From positions 248,001 through 312,000 of the forward strand of contig NZ_MIKB01000012.1 of the NCBI RefSeq assembly GCF_001730365.1: 64,000 nt of DNA, read 5' to 3'. Under the pieces are notes generated by a model. The model did not search any database. It saw only the letters and a program-made list of their open reading frames with translations, and was not told where the DNA came from. The DNA is from Enterococcus quebecensis. Its GTDB lineage: Bacteria > Bacillota > Bacilli > Lactobacillales > Enterococcaceae. A program made the position numbers and the translations under genes. Shown here piece by piece: positions 28,409 through 36,788 of the stretch (its first letter is position 1; each line of letters starts with the position of its first letter).

Positions 28409-29905
28409 TTATAAGGGAATTTTAACATAAAACGTGGTTCCCAGTTCTTTATCACTGCTAACGATTAAATCAAAGTGATGTCTTTCAGCTATTTCCTTGG
28501 CAATTGTTAGACCTAGTCCTGTGCCATCAAGTTGTTCTTTTGCTGGTGCTTGGTGAAAACGTTGGAAAATTTCTTTTTGTTCTTTTGGTGATATATATGA
28601 ATCGGGATTATGAATACTGACGATCAATTTATTAGTGTCTGTTTTAACTTGAATAGTTATTCTTGCCTGATTTGGAGAAAATTTGAGAGCATTTTCGATC
28701 AAGATAACAAAAAGCTGTCTAATTCGACCATAATCCCCATTCACGATAACAGGTTGTTCTACTGAATTTTCTAATAAGAGTTGTTGTTCTTTTTCAGAGG
28801 CTTTCAAGCGTAAACTCCTCAAACAGTCGGATAAAATATCACCAATTGCTACAGGCTCCATTGTTATTATAAATTCCGGATTTTCTAGTCTGGATAATTC
28901 CAGTAAATCATTAATCAAACGCTCTAAGACAATTGATTCATCTAAAAGTTGTTGGTGGTATTGCTCAATTTTTTCTGGTTGATCAATCAAACCATCAATT
29001 AAAGATTCAAGAGATCCACGAATCACAGTTACGGGTGTTCTAAGTTCATGAGAAATCGTAGACAAGAAATTTTTTTGTGCCTGTTCTCGATTTTCTCTTT
29101 GAAATTTGGCTTCAGCTAGTCGATTTTTTAGAATAGTTAATTTTTCTCCTAGTTGACCTATTTCATTTTTTTCGATGATATCCAGTGATTCTTCATAATT
29201 TTCTACAACAAGTTCTTCGGTAAAATTACTCATCTTATTAATTGGTGCAATGAACTTTTTTGATAATATGATAGAAAGAAAAAGCCCAATGATCCAAGCG
29301 ATCAAAATACTAATGAAAAGAAGTACATACCCCTGCTTTTTCTCTTTATGAACAGTGGATACTGCTGAATGAAGTAATACAACAGCTAAAACGTCACCGC
29401 TACTGTTTTTTATAGGAGAACCTACTGTAACCGTTGGTTCTCCTATAAAATTACTAAAAGCATCACTTGTAGTTGTCTTACCTGTATACACTTTTTTTAT
29501 AACATCACGAGCATTTGTTGGCAACTTATTATATGCTTTACTATGCATACCATGCCCTACAGTGATCGTATCTGCATTTTCATCAACAATCCAAATATCA
29601 TCCATTGCTAATTCATCCATGAATTTAAGGAAAGAAGAATATCCCATTCCCATTTTCATTGAGGAATTCGAACCCATCATATCATGCATAGAAGAACTGT
29701 TATTACTGCTTGATGTTTTTTGTTCGGAGAAATAATCAGTCAAGGTATCCGCTATGACCACTGCACGCCGAGTCATCTCTTCAGTATGAATAGTGACCGT
29801 TTGTTTAGAAAATAATAGCCCAAATGCTATGCCGATGACAATCGAAAAAAGTAATAAAGTGAGTGAAAAATAAAGAATGAGTTTTCTAGTTAGTTTATTT
29901 TTCAT
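28409..29905 (-). CDS. Sensor histidine kinase with a Met/His-rich external loop
   Basis: A 498-residue membrane kinase. Helix 1 spans about residues 10-32, an extracytoplasmic sensor domain 33-190, helix 2 192-214, then HAMP, the HisKA box FLSTISHELRTPVTVIRG with His286, the N box LIENALKFSP and the G box GTGLGLTIAKEI. The sensor domain has a striking Met/His cluster at 73-87 (SMHDMMG..SMKMGMG) and GHGMH at 117-121, as in copper- or silver-binding proteins. I start at 29905, overlapping the regulator stop by 11 bases; the longer frame lies inside the regulator gene. Confidence 0.88.
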   Translation of the reverse strand: MKNKLTRKLILYFSLTLLLFSIVIGIAFGLLFSKQTVTIHTEEMTRRAVVIADTLTDYFSEQKTSSSNNSSSMHDMMGSNSSMKMGMGYSSFLKFMDELAMDDIWIVDENADTITVGHGMHSKAYNKLPTNARDVIKKVYTGKTTTSDAFSNFIGEPTVTVGSPIKNSSGDVLAVVLLHSAVSTVHKEKKQGYVLLFISILIAWIIGLFLSIILSKKFIAPINKMSNFTEELVVENYEESLDIIEKNEIGQLGEKLTILKNRLAEAKFQRENREQAQKNFLSTISHELRTPVTVIRGSLESLIDGLIDQPEKIEQYHQQLLDESIVLERLINDLLELSRLENPEFIITMEPVAIGDILSDCLRSLRLKASEKEQQLLLENSVEQPVIVNGDYGRIRQLFVILIENALKFSPNQARITIQVKTDTNKLIVSIHNPDSYISPKEQKEIFQRFHQAPAKEQLDGTGLGLTIAKEIAERHHFDLIVSSDKELGTTFYVKIPL

Positions 29906-30593
29906 TTTTGCCCTCAAACTTATATCCTTGTCCCCAGACTGTAGCGATTTCCCAGTTTGGATGGTCGATTTCATCTAATTTGGCTCGCAATCGTTTGATG
30001 TGCGTATCAACGGTTCTAGCATCACCATAGTAATCAATCCCCCATAAACTATCCAGTAAATTATCTCTTGAAAATACTTTTTCTCGGTTTGCTAAAAGGA
30101 GCCAAAGAAGTTCCAATTCTCTTTTAGTCAACATGATTTCTTGTTTGGCAATAGTCACTTTTTTTTCTTCCAAGTAGACAATTAAATTATCATAAATTAA
30201 TTGATCCATGGTATGTTGGTTATCATCTGTTCGTTCAATTCGTCTTAAAATAGCTCTGACTCTAGCCATGACTTCACTTGGAGAGAAGGGTTTAACAATG
30301 TAATCATCTGCACCAATGTCTAATCCCATAATTCGATGAAAGTCTTCGCCTTTGGCTGTAACCATGATGATTGGTACATTTGATGTTTCGCGTATTTTTT
30401 TACAAACATCGAAACCATCGATTTTGGGGAGCATGACATCTAATAAGATAAGCTCAACTGAATGGTTAAAGAATTGTTGCAATGCTTCTTTTCCATCGGA
30501 AGCAATGATTGGGGAAAAACCTTCTTTTAAAACATATTCTTTTAAGACTTCAGTAATTTGTGAATGATCGTCAACTATCAAGATGTTTTTCAT
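29895..30593 (-). CDS. OmpR-family response regulator
   Basis: A 232-residue DNA-binding partner of the adjacent kinase. The receiver domain has VDDH near residue 9, phospho-acceptor Asp52 in LLDVMLPKIDG and Lys in VKPFSPSE near 100. The winged-helix domain includes LTKRELELLWLLLANREKVFSRDNLLDSLWG and ARTVDTHIKRLRAKLD. AGGAGG lies 7 bases before the ATG. It is the first gene of the pair, transcribed divergently from a small secreted protein gene, with direct repeats in the shared control region. Confidence 0.93.
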   Translation of the reverse strand: MKNILIVDDHSQITEVLKEYVLKEGFSPIIASDGKEALQQFFNHSVELILLDVMLPKIDGFDVCKKIRETSNVPIIMVTAKGEDFHRIMGLDIGADDYIVKPFSPSEVMARVRAILRRIERTDDNQHTMDQLIYDNLIVYLEEKKVTIAKQEIMLTKRELELLWLLLANREKVFSRDNLLDSLWGIDYYGDARTVDTHIKRLRAKLDEIDHPNWEIATVWGQGYKFEGKNEK

Positions 30594-30655
30594 GGCACGT
30601 CCTCCTATACTCTTCTTTTATTATAGTCAATAAATCTATGTTTGGGGAATTTTTT

Positions 30656-30675
30656 TTTGACACATATTTGACACA
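30656..30675. promoter_or_regulatory. 11-bp-period direct repeat, candidate response-regulator site
   Basis: TTTGACACA occurs at 30656-30664 and again at 30667-30675, a period of 11 bases. OmpR-family regulators typically bind direct repeats spaced by about one helical turn. The repeat lies in the short divergent region between the regulator gene and the small secreted protein gene, about 45 bases before the latter's start. A full-quality -35 at the right distance from a -10 is lacking, which fits activation by the regulator. Confidence 0.5.
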
Positions 30676-30716
30676 ATTTGCGGATAAACTAAAGAAAAGA
30701 TTGGAGGAATCAAGAA

Positions 30717-31064
30717 ATGAAGAAAAAAATAATTAGTAGCCTCATTTTAGCAGTATTTCTAGGAGCCTTTGGGATTTTCACAGTTGCTGAAGCTGTTGGG
30801 AATTCTGAAGATAACAGGATGAATACATTTGAAATGGAAGGTAGAGGTGGACGACACTGGAAAAATAAGCAAGAGGACATTACTAATGAACTAGAGAAAA
30901 GAGTTAATGCGGGTGAGCTGACGAAAAAAGAAGCCTCTGATATTCAAAAGGAATGGAAAGAAACAACTGATTATTCTTTCCATCGAAGAGGAAGGCGCGA
31001 ACATAGTCAGATGGATAGAGATAACCGAAGAAATTATGGGAGAATGAATAATTCTTGCTGGTAA
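30717..31064 (+). CDS. Small secreted basic protein, DUF2680/YckD-like
   Basis: A 115-residue protein with a clear signal peptide (KKIISSLILAVFLGAFGIFTVAEA, cleavage around residue 26). The middle segment EKRVNAGELTKKEASDIQ resembles the AG-x-LTKEQAD motif of DUF2680 (YckD) proteins. The flanks are unusually rich in Arg, Gly, His and Asn, with a single Cys near the end. GGAGGA precedes the ATG. It is divergent from the two-component genes and probably their target. No function is established; a periplasm-like envelope stress or metal role is speculative. Confidence 0.7.
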   Translation: MKKKIISSLILAVFLGAFGIFTVAEAVGNSEDNRMNTFEMEGRGGRHWKNKQEDITNELEKRVNAGELTKKEASDIQKEWKETTDYSFHRRGRREHSQMDRDNRRNYGRMNNSCW

Positions 31065-31278
31065 AGGCTAGTAAAAATAAGCAAAAAAAAATGCTCCCCC
31101 ATCAAATTGATGGAGGGAACACAAATCAAATTACACACAAGAATAAAATACCACACTTCCCCGAAATTCTCAATAATTTCGACTTATATATAAATAAATG
31201 AGAATAAAATTAGGATGAAAACACGATTTGTTTGATATATTATCTTTTTTGTCATTTTTTAACCCAAATTGAATAATA

Positions 31279-31325
31279 AATAGGATGAGATCAAAGTATT
31301 TTTACTTTGATCTCATCCTATTTGA
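31279..31325. terminator. Perfect bidirectional terminator hairpin
   Basis: AATAGGATGAGATCAAAGTA (31279-31298) pairs perfectly with 31303-31322 across a 4-base loop. It ends the convergent NlpC/P60 gene and blocks read-through from the left. Confidence 0.88.
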
Positions 31326-31336
31326 CTCTAGAGTAA

Positions 31337-32242
31337 TTATACAATATGTATTGCAAAATCTGGAGCATAAGAAGCAACTGTTGCAACTTGTACAACATCA
31401 CCAGGAACGGGGGCATGGATATAAGAACCATCACCTGTTGAAATACCGACATGGTAAGTTCCACCCTGACTTCCCCAGAAAACTAGATCGCCAGCTTTAG
31501 CGTCAGAGACTGGAATAGTTGTTCCAGCACTCTCTTGATCAACGGTTGTTCGACCTATAGATCGACCGGCTGAGGCGAAAGCAACTTGAACCAATCCAGA
31601 ACAATCGAAAGCGTCAGGACCAGCTGCACCATAAACATAAGGTTTACCTAGATGTGATTTTGCTGCGGCTACAATAGCAGACCCAGTATCAGATTGTTTT
31701 GCTTGTTCTGTTTGTTGTTTTTTTGCTTGTGCTACTTGTTCTGATAGTTGTGCTTCTTGATCATTGAGTTGTGACTGTTGCTTCGAAATGGTTTGTGTTT
31801 CTGTTTTTAAGCTTTCTTGTTGTTGTTTTAGCTCAGTCAACTGTTCATTTTTCTCATCTAGAGTATTTGATGTTGTGTTATCGTTAATAACGATTGGTGA
31901 AAAGAATGAACTAATATTTTCAGACTGATTGCTGCTTTTTGTTGAAGTGTTAACAATATTTCCGATAGACTTGAGTTTTTTTAAATGGTCAAGATCAATC
32001 TGGATTTTTTTAATTTTTTCATCTAAAGTAGATAATTGACTATTTTTTTTGATTTGTTGTTCTGAAACTTTTTGTTTTGTTTCTTTTAGTTGTGATAATT
32101 TTTGTGAAGATTCTGTAATGATTTTTTCTGAATGTACGGATTCTTCAGCAGGGTTTGCAAATGCTTGATTACTTAGTAGTAAACTTGCAGAAAGGGTTAC
32201 ACAGCTTAAAACTAATTTAGTAATGAATTTATTTTTTTTCAA
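31337..32242 (-). CDS. Secreted NlpC/P60 peptidoglycan hydrolase, SagA-like
   Basis: A 301-residue secreted endopeptidase predicted to cut peptide stems of peptidoglycan. It has a signal peptide (FITKLVLSCVTLSASLLLSNQAFA, cleaved after AFA), a long Gln/Lys-rich coiled coil (about residues 35-185) and a C-terminal NlpC/P60 domain with catalytic Cys in AFDCSGLVQVAF, His in GTYHVGISTG and a following HAPVPGD. I start at a TTG codon at 32242, which has AAGGAGAG 7 bases upstream and gives a normal signal peptide; the longer frame from 32305 adds a non-signal stretch. The architecture matches enterococcal SagA and PcsB-type proteins. Confidence 0.88.
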   Translation of the reverse strand: MKKNKFITKLVLSCVTLSASLLLSNQAFANPAEESVHSEKIITESSQKLSQLKETKQKVSEQQIKKNSQLSTLDEKIKKIQIDLDHLKKLKSIGNIVNTSTKSSNQSENISSFFSPIVINDNTTSNTLDEKNEQLTELKQQQESLKTETQTISKQQSQLNDQEAQLSEQVAQAKKQQTEQAKQSDTGSAIVAAAKSHLGKPYVYGAAGPDAFDCSGLVQVAFASAGRSIGRTTVDQESAGTTIPVSDAKAGDLVFWGSQGGTYHVGISTGDGSYIHAPVPGDVVQVATVASYAPDFAIHIV

Positions 32243-32439
32243 AAAAACTCTCCTTAAAAATAAAAATTGGTCTTTATATTTGAAAGCAAAAATGTAAGTT
32301 TGCAAGTTGCTTTTCTTTTTCTAAGGCCAACTAGTATTTAAACACAGGAAGTATGAATTGTCTGTAAAAGGGAGGTTAAATGTTTGTTTCTGGAGTTACA
32401 AAAAACGATCATTTATTTCAAAAAAATTGTTTGTTGTAA

Positions 32440-32453
32440 TGTAAACGCTGTTA
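32440..32453. promoter_or_regulatory. cre-like catabolite control site
   Basis: TGTAAACGCTGTTA matches the CcpA consensus TGWAANCGNTNWCA at 13 of 14 positions. It lies in the 396-base divergent region between the NlpC/P60 gene and the TetR gene. The remainder of this region holds an A/T-rich hairpin (32527-32573) and no visible gene. Confidence 0.4.
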
Positions 32454-32638
32454 GATTTCGATAACAACAGTTATTCCGTGAGATTGACATAGGATAGTCA
32501 TTTAGAAAGTATGAATCAAGTTGCAGTTGATAAAAAAGAAGAGGTTTTTTTTAGTTACTATCTTTTTTGTCAATTTTGCTTTAAAATAGTTCATGAAGCC
32601 ATGAGGATGTAATCATATGAAAGTTTGGAGGAGAGGGA

Positions 32639-33220
32639 ATGAAAAAAGAGAAAGTGTTCGAAGTGACTCACCAGTCTATTTTAGAAACTGCGAAAGCACT
32701 TTTTTTAGAAAACGGATATAGAAATACCTCTACTCGTGATATTGCTAAGGCAGCAAATATTACACAGCCGGCGTTGTATTATCATTTCTCCACGAAAGAA
32801 CTTTTGTTTATTGAAATAAATAAACAAATTGGCAGCCAGTTAAAAAATGATATTGAACAAATTGAGAAAAGTCCAGACTCTTTGGAGAATCAATTGATTA
32901 AATGTACAAATGCATTGTTGAGTGTGTACCATAGAGATATTTTTTCCTTTATTCATCAAAGTGCAGCTGAGATGGAACAGGACAATAAACAGCAATTGTT
33001 TTATATATTAAATGATTATTATCTGGAACCAATACAAGCTATTTTTGAATCAAATCAAAACCCATTAAGTAACAAGATCACTTCTCGAAAGGCAGCGCAG
33101 TTTTATCTGATGAGTTTATCCTTGTTGTTTTCAACGATTCACCAACTTTCTACAGAAAAAGAACGATCTGAGCAAATCGCTGATTTGATGGAAATGGTTT
33201 TGCATGGAGTACTATCTTAA
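32639..33220 (+). CDS. fhtR: TetR-family regulator, FhtR-like heme sensor
   Basis: A 193-residue repressor. The N-terminal helix-turn-helix is typical (TSTRDIAKAANITQPALYYHFSTKELLF, with the helical core ending near residue 57). It precedes a permease/ATPase pair in the order known for the heme sensor FhtR and HrtBA of E. faecalis, and the intergenic region carries copies of a 14-bp palindrome of the size described for FhtR. From memory, FhtR uses a Tyr near residue 132 to bind heme; here Tyr127 and Tyr128 are the nearest candidates. TTTGGAGGAG precedes the ATG. The heme assignment is an inference from context. Confidence 0.72.
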   Translation: MKKEKVFEVTHQSILETAKALFLENGYRNTSTRDIAKAANITQPALYYHFSTKELLFIEINKQIGSQLKNDIEQIEKSPDSLENQLIKCTNALLSVYHRDIFSFIHQSAAEMEQDNKQQLFYILNDYYLEPIQAIFESNQNPLSNKITSRKAAQFYLMSLSLLFSTIHQLSTEKERSEQIADLMEMVLHGVLS

Positions 33221-33276
33221 AGAATTAAACAATTATTTTTATCAGTTGATAAAAAAGTTGTTTAATTCTTTTTTTC
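33219..33276 (+). terminator. fhtR terminator built around an operator
   Basis: AAAGAATTAAACAA at the left pairs with TTGTTTAATTCTTT at the right, and the loop region is itself the palindrome ATCAGTTGAT flanked by A and T runs. A seven-T run follows. The same DNA therefore serves as terminator and as the first repressor palindrome. Confidence 0.75.
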
Positions 33277-33352
33277 ATGTTAATATTTTTATCAAGCGAT
33301 AAAAAAGTGTATTTCTTTTTTTTTAGGCATTTTTTTATCAGTTGATAAAAAA
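33236..33352. promoter_or_regulatory. Three repressor palindromes upstream of hrtBA
   Basis: TTATCA-GT-TGATAA type palindromes flanked by T and A runs occur at 33236-33256, 33286-33306 (centre AG, ATCAAGCGAT) and 33332-33352. Copies 1 and 3 are identical over 21 bases. Spacing is 50 and 46 bases, roughly 4.5-5 helical turns. The third ends 12 bases before the hrtB start, so bound repressor would block transcription initiation or elongation. Confidence 0.75.
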
Positions 33353-33364
33353 GAGGTGGAATCC

Positions 33365-34456
33365 ATGTTTTTAGGTTTAGAAGAGATGAAGTACTTTAAA
33401 CTTCGGTATACTTTAGTAGTTGGTGTCATTGTTTTAGTAGCTTACGTTGCATTCATGTTGTCTGGGTTAGCTAATGGTTTGGCTCAAGGTGTGCGACAAG
33501 GTGTGGATAATTGGGACGCAACAAGTATCATCTTATCGGATGATGCAAATAAGAGCTTGAATGCTTCAAGTCTAGCAATGAGTGATTTGGATCAAGTGGA
33601 AGCAAAACAAAAAGAAGCATTGGGACAATACGCTGGGGCGTTGAATAAAGTCGGTCACAACAAAGAATCTGATAAAATCAATATTTCTCTTTTTGGTGTG
33701 ACTGAGAATAGTTCAATCAAACCCAAATTAGTTGAGGGACGTTATTTTGAAAACCAGGGAGAAATCATCATTCCAAAAAATTTAGTGGATAAAGGAATCA
33801 AGCTAGGTGATACTGTAAAAATCGGAAAACTTGATAAAGAGTTGAAAGTGGTTGGTATCACAAACCAAAATAGTTTTAGTATCGTACCACTGATTTATAC
33901 ATCTATAGATCAATGGCAAGAACTTAAATTTGGCAAAATTATAGAAGGAGATCAAGCTCCAATCAATGGAATTGTTGTTCGATCTACTCCAACAAATAAA
34001 ATTACATTCGCAAAGGATAATGATGACTTAGCTAAATATGATATTGAAGACTTTATCCAAAAATTACCTGGATACAGTGAACAAAATCTGACTTTAAATG
34101 CGATGATTTATTTCTTATTTGCGATCACAGCTGCGATAATAGGGATATTTATTTACGTGATGACCTTACAAAAGATTAGTTTATTTGGTGTTATGAAAGC
34201 ACAAGGGGTTTCAAACGGGTACATTATAAAATCTATCATTGCTCAGACCTTCATTTTAGGAGTGATTGGTGTTGCGATTGGTGTAGTCTTAACTTTACTT
34301 ACAAATCTTGTACTACCATCTGCCATGCCATTTGAATTAGATAGTGTTAATTTAGCACTGTATAGTATAGTGTTGGTCTTTGTTGCTGTATTAGGGGGAG
34401 TTTTCTCTATTCGTACAGTTACTCATGTTGATCCAATGAAAGCGATAGGAGGTTAA
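33365..34456 (+). CDS. hrtB: Heme/toxin efflux permease HrtB-like
   Basis: A 363-residue membrane protein of the MacB/FtsX type. Helix 1 is near residues 12-35, followed by a large extracellular domain (about 36-235) and three C-terminal helices (about 240-262, 285-310 and 325-347). This matches HrtB, which with HrtA extracts heme from the membrane and expels it. The ATG at 33365 has AGAGGTGG 5 bases upstream and is preferred over the GTG at 33356. AGGAGG for the next gene overlaps the stop, so hrtA is coupled. Confidence 0.78.
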   Translation: MFLGLEEMKYFKLRYTLVVGVIVLVAYVAFMLSGLANGLAQGVRQGVDNWDATSIILSDDANKSLNASSLAMSDLDQVEAKQKEALGQYAGALNKVGHNKESDKINISLFGVTENSSIKPKLVEGRYFENQGEIIIPKNLVDKGIKLGDTVKIGKLDKELKVVGITNQNSFSIVPLIYTSIDQWQELKFGKIIEGDQAPINGIVVRSTPTNKITFAKDNDDLAKYDIEDFIQKLPGYSEQNLTLNAMIYFLFAITAAIIGIFIYVMTLQKISLFGVMKAQGVSNGYIIKSIIAQTFILGVIGVAIGVVLTLLTNLVLPSAMPFELDSVNLALYSIVLVFVAVLGGVFSIRTVTHVDPMKAIGG

Positions 34457-34460
34457 TTAC

Positions 34461-35132
34461 ATGACTGATATTTTAGTAATGGATGATATTCGTAAGACGT
34501 TTGGCAAAGGTCATGCGAAAGTCGAAGCATTAAAAGGGATTAATTTAAACGTTGAAGCAGGAGAATTTGTCAGTATCATCGGACCTTCAGGTTCTGGAAA
34601 AAGTACATTTTTGACAATTGCTGGTGGTTTACAAACACCAACATCTGGTACCATTAAGATTAACGGTAAAGATTTTACCAACTTAAATGAAAAAAAACGT
34701 TCAAGACTACGTTTTGAGGAAATTGGGTTTATTTTACAAGCCTCTAATCTGATTCCTTTTCTTACTGTGGAAAAACAATTTACTTTAGTAGATAAAATTG
34801 AAAAGAAAAAAAAGGAAACGCAACGAGTTAATGAACTATTGTCTTCTTTAGATATAGCCGATTTGATTCATAAATTTCCTAGAGATTTGTCAGGTGGAGA
34901 ACGTCAACGAGTAGCTATTGCTCGTGCATTGTTCAATGAACCAAGTTTGATTTTGGCCGATGAACCAACAGCAAGTTTGGATACAGAACATGCCTACGAA
35001 GTTGTAAAACTTTTAGCAAAAGAAGCTCATGAAAAACAAAAAGCAACCATAATGGTCACTCATGATCCTAGAATGATCGAGTGGAGCGACAATGTTTACC
35101 GTATTGAAGACGGTGAGCTAACAAAAGAGTAA
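34461..35132 (+). CDS. hrtA: Efflux ABC transporter ATPase HrtA-like
   Basis: A 223-residue ATPase of the LolD/MacB type. Walker A GPSGSGKST near residue 41, Q-loop FILQASNLIPF, signature [15 protein letters not shown] and Walker B LILADEPTASLD, with switch His in VTHDPRM. The gene starts 4 bases after hrtB and is followed by a terminator, so the unit is hrtBA only. It powers the adjacent permease, most likely for heme export under control of the TetR protein. Confidence 0.85.
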   Translation: MTDILVMDDIRKTFGKGHAKVEALKGINLNVEAGEFVSIIGPSGSGKSTFLTIAGGLQTPTSGTIKINGKDFTNLNEKKRSRLRFEEIGFILQASNLIPFLTVEKQFTLVDKIEKKKKETQRVNELLSSLDIADLIHKFPRDLSGGERQRVAIARALFNEPSLILADEPTASLDTEHAYEVVKLLAKEAHEKQKATIMVTHDPRMIEWSDNVYRIEDGELTKE

Positions 35133-35150
35133 TTTAAATAGTAGTAGAGA

Positions 35151-35188
35151 GGAAATAGACTCAAAAGTTTATTTCTTTTCTTTTTAAT
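35151..35188 (+). terminator. Terminator after hrtA
   Basis: GAAATAGACT (35152-35161) pairs with AGTTTATTTC (35166-35175) using one G-T pair, followed by TTTTCTTTTT. Confidence 0.7.
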
Positions 35189-35319
35189 TTTAAGTGTTAT
35201 AAAATTCAATTTTAGGTTATGATGAGAGTGGAGAAAAAGTAAATGGTTGACAAGGTGTCGTTTACTTGTAGTTGGGATAAAGAACTAATAAATTAAGCAG
35301 CAGAAAGTGAGGCAGTGCA

Positions 35320-35610
35320 ATGGATAATCGAGTAGAGGTAATGACCTTTTCGCAATTAAAGAAGCTTGTGGAAGAGTTAGACGCAAATGATCGTATTAAT
35401 GATGATACAAAAGTATTTATTGATACTGGTTGGGATAGTGTTCAAGAGGTTGAACCAAACGCTTTTAATGTAGAGGACGTTGTAGAATTTAAAGTACAAG
35501 ATGAGTTGACAAAAGAATTTTATGTTGGCTTCACTTTGATAGAAAAAGCAGAACGGATGCAGGCACAAGGACAAGCAGAAACAGCCATTATTATTAGAAA
35601 CTTATATTAG
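35320..35610 (+). CDS. Small conserved-looking protein of unknown function
   Basis: A 96-residue acidic soluble protein. It starts with a helical segment (TFSQLKKLVEELDANDRI), then a beta-rich middle (TKVFIDTGWDSVQEVEP, VVEFKVQDELTKEFYVGFTL) and a helical end. There is no signal peptide, membrane helix or known motif. AAGTGAGG lies about 8 bases before the ATG and the codon use looks like that of its neighbours, so I consider it real. It is probably its own transcription unit between the hrtA terminator and the next gene. Confidence 0.6.
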   Translation: MDNRVEVMTFSQLKKLVEELDANDRINDDTKVFIDTGWDSVQEVEPNAFNVEDVVEFKVQDELTKEFYVGFTLIEKAERMQAQGQAETAIIIRNLY

Positions 35611-35754
35611 CAAGTAGTTAAGCTTTTTTGGCGATAACTAGTTTGAAGTGAAAGTTTTTCCTTTTTAAAGTATACACACTATTTCTTTTTGGTATCATTT
35701 AGTAATAACAAGTGCTATATCATGAGAAATAACATTAGGAAGGTGGTGTTTCTG

Positions 35755-36723
35755 TTGACAAATAAAATTCCATTTCCAAAGAACTATGAACGGTTTATTG
35801 AGTTGGGACAAGAAGCAATAAAAAAGGATAAATTGAGTGAGGCAGTTGATTATTTTGAACAAGCTTATGCAATTCGACAAGATTTTCCACTGAATTTAGT
35901 ACTGGTAAATATGTATCTAGAGGTTGGCGAAAATGAGCAAGCTTTATCTTTGGCTGCAGAAATGAAAGAAAACTATTTCGCTTATTTAGATTACATGGAA
36001 CTTTATATACAAATTTTGATTAAGAATCATATGTTTATTCAGGCGCATAGCATAATCAATGAGCGGATCTTGATGGAACAAAGTGGAGAAATGAGAAAGT
36101 TGATTTCTTTGAAGAAAAAAGTTCGCCATGTTGAATTGCTGTATCAACAATATGAAGTTGTGAAAATCAAAGAACTAAAAGAAGAGATGAACTATTTAAA
36201 CACACATAATTACTATGAACAATTAACCATCGTAAAAAAAGCTGGCAAATTGCCTCAAGATGAATTTATTCTTATGGGAAAAAAGATTTTATTGGATGAG
36301 CGGGTACATAATTTGGTTCGGTCATGGGTATTAGAAGAGCTTGTAAATCTCCATGTTAAAGAAGAAGTCGAATTTTTGTGGAGAGATAACAAAAAATATA
36401 CAGTTGTTCCGGCGATTGTGGGGACTCCGCTAGATTGTGCAGCTTATCAAAGGATTTTGCTGTTTTTAGAAAAGGAACTGATCAATGACGATCCTATTTT
36501 ATTAGTAGATATTATGGAAGAAATACGATTACATTTTGCTCTGTTATATCCATTGGCAGATAAAATTATTGAAAATCCCAAATTATGGGCAATTACGTAT
36601 ATTATTTCCTATAATCATTCAATAGCAAAAAAGTATCAATTGGATGAAGATCAACTGGAAATAGAAAAGATCCAAAAATTACAAAGTAAAATTCGTTTTG
36701 AACTTGAAACAATGGTTTTATAA
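35755..36723 (+). CDS. TPR-like repeat protein of unknown function
   Basis: A 322-residue soluble helical protein. Near the start, FIELGQEAIKKDKLSEAVDYFEQAYAI and LNLVLVNMYLEVGENEQAL are tetratricopeptide-type helix pairs; the rest is less regular but helical, with a Leu/Ile-rich C-terminal half. I start at a TTG codon at 35755, preceded by AAGGTGG 8 bases upstream; an in-frame ATG at 35722 lacks a ribosome site. A terminator follows. It is probably a scaffold for protein contacts, but no partner is evident. Confidence 0.65.
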   Translation: MTNKIPFPKNYERFIELGQEAIKKDKLSEAVDYFEQAYAIRQDFPLNLVLVNMYLEVGENEQALSLAAEMKENYFAYLDYMELYIQILIKNHMFIQAHSIINERILMEQSGEMRKLISLKKKVRHVELLYQQYEVVKIKELKEEMNYLNTHNYYEQLTIVKKAGKLPQDEFILMGKKILLDERVHNLVRSWVLEELVNLHVKEEVEFLWRDNKKYTVVPAIVGTPLDCAAYQRILLFLEKELINDDPILLVDIMEEIRLHFALLYPLADKIIENPKLWAITYIISYNHSIAKKYQLDEDQLEIEKIQKLQSKIRFELETMVL

Positions 36724-36727
36724 AGAG

Positions 36728-36767
36728 AAAAAGAGTAAAGGAAAGACAAATTCCTTTACTCTTTTTT
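36728..36767 (+). terminator. Terminator after the TPR-like gene
   Basis: AAAGAGTAAAGGAA (36730-36743) pairs perfectly with TTCCTTTACTCTTT (36751-36764), followed by further T residues. Confidence 0.87.
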
Positions 36768-36788
36768 GTGCAGAAATAATAGATAAAT

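Noticed and set aside
31279-31325. Perfect 20-bp inverted repeat as a mobile element end
   Set aside because: The arms are separated by 4 bases and sit between gene ends, which fits a terminator.
32243-32440. WalR-type direct repeats upstream of the NlpC/P60 gene
   Set aside because: Only one TGTAAC half-site is present on the relevant strand and the partner at the proper spacing does not match.
33236-33352. Repeated palindromes as a CRISPR-like or insertion-sequence-end array
   Set aside because: Three copies of a 21-base palindrome at 46-50 base spacing beside a TetR gene are better explained as operators; the spacers are A/T-rich promoter DNA and no cas or transposase gene is present.
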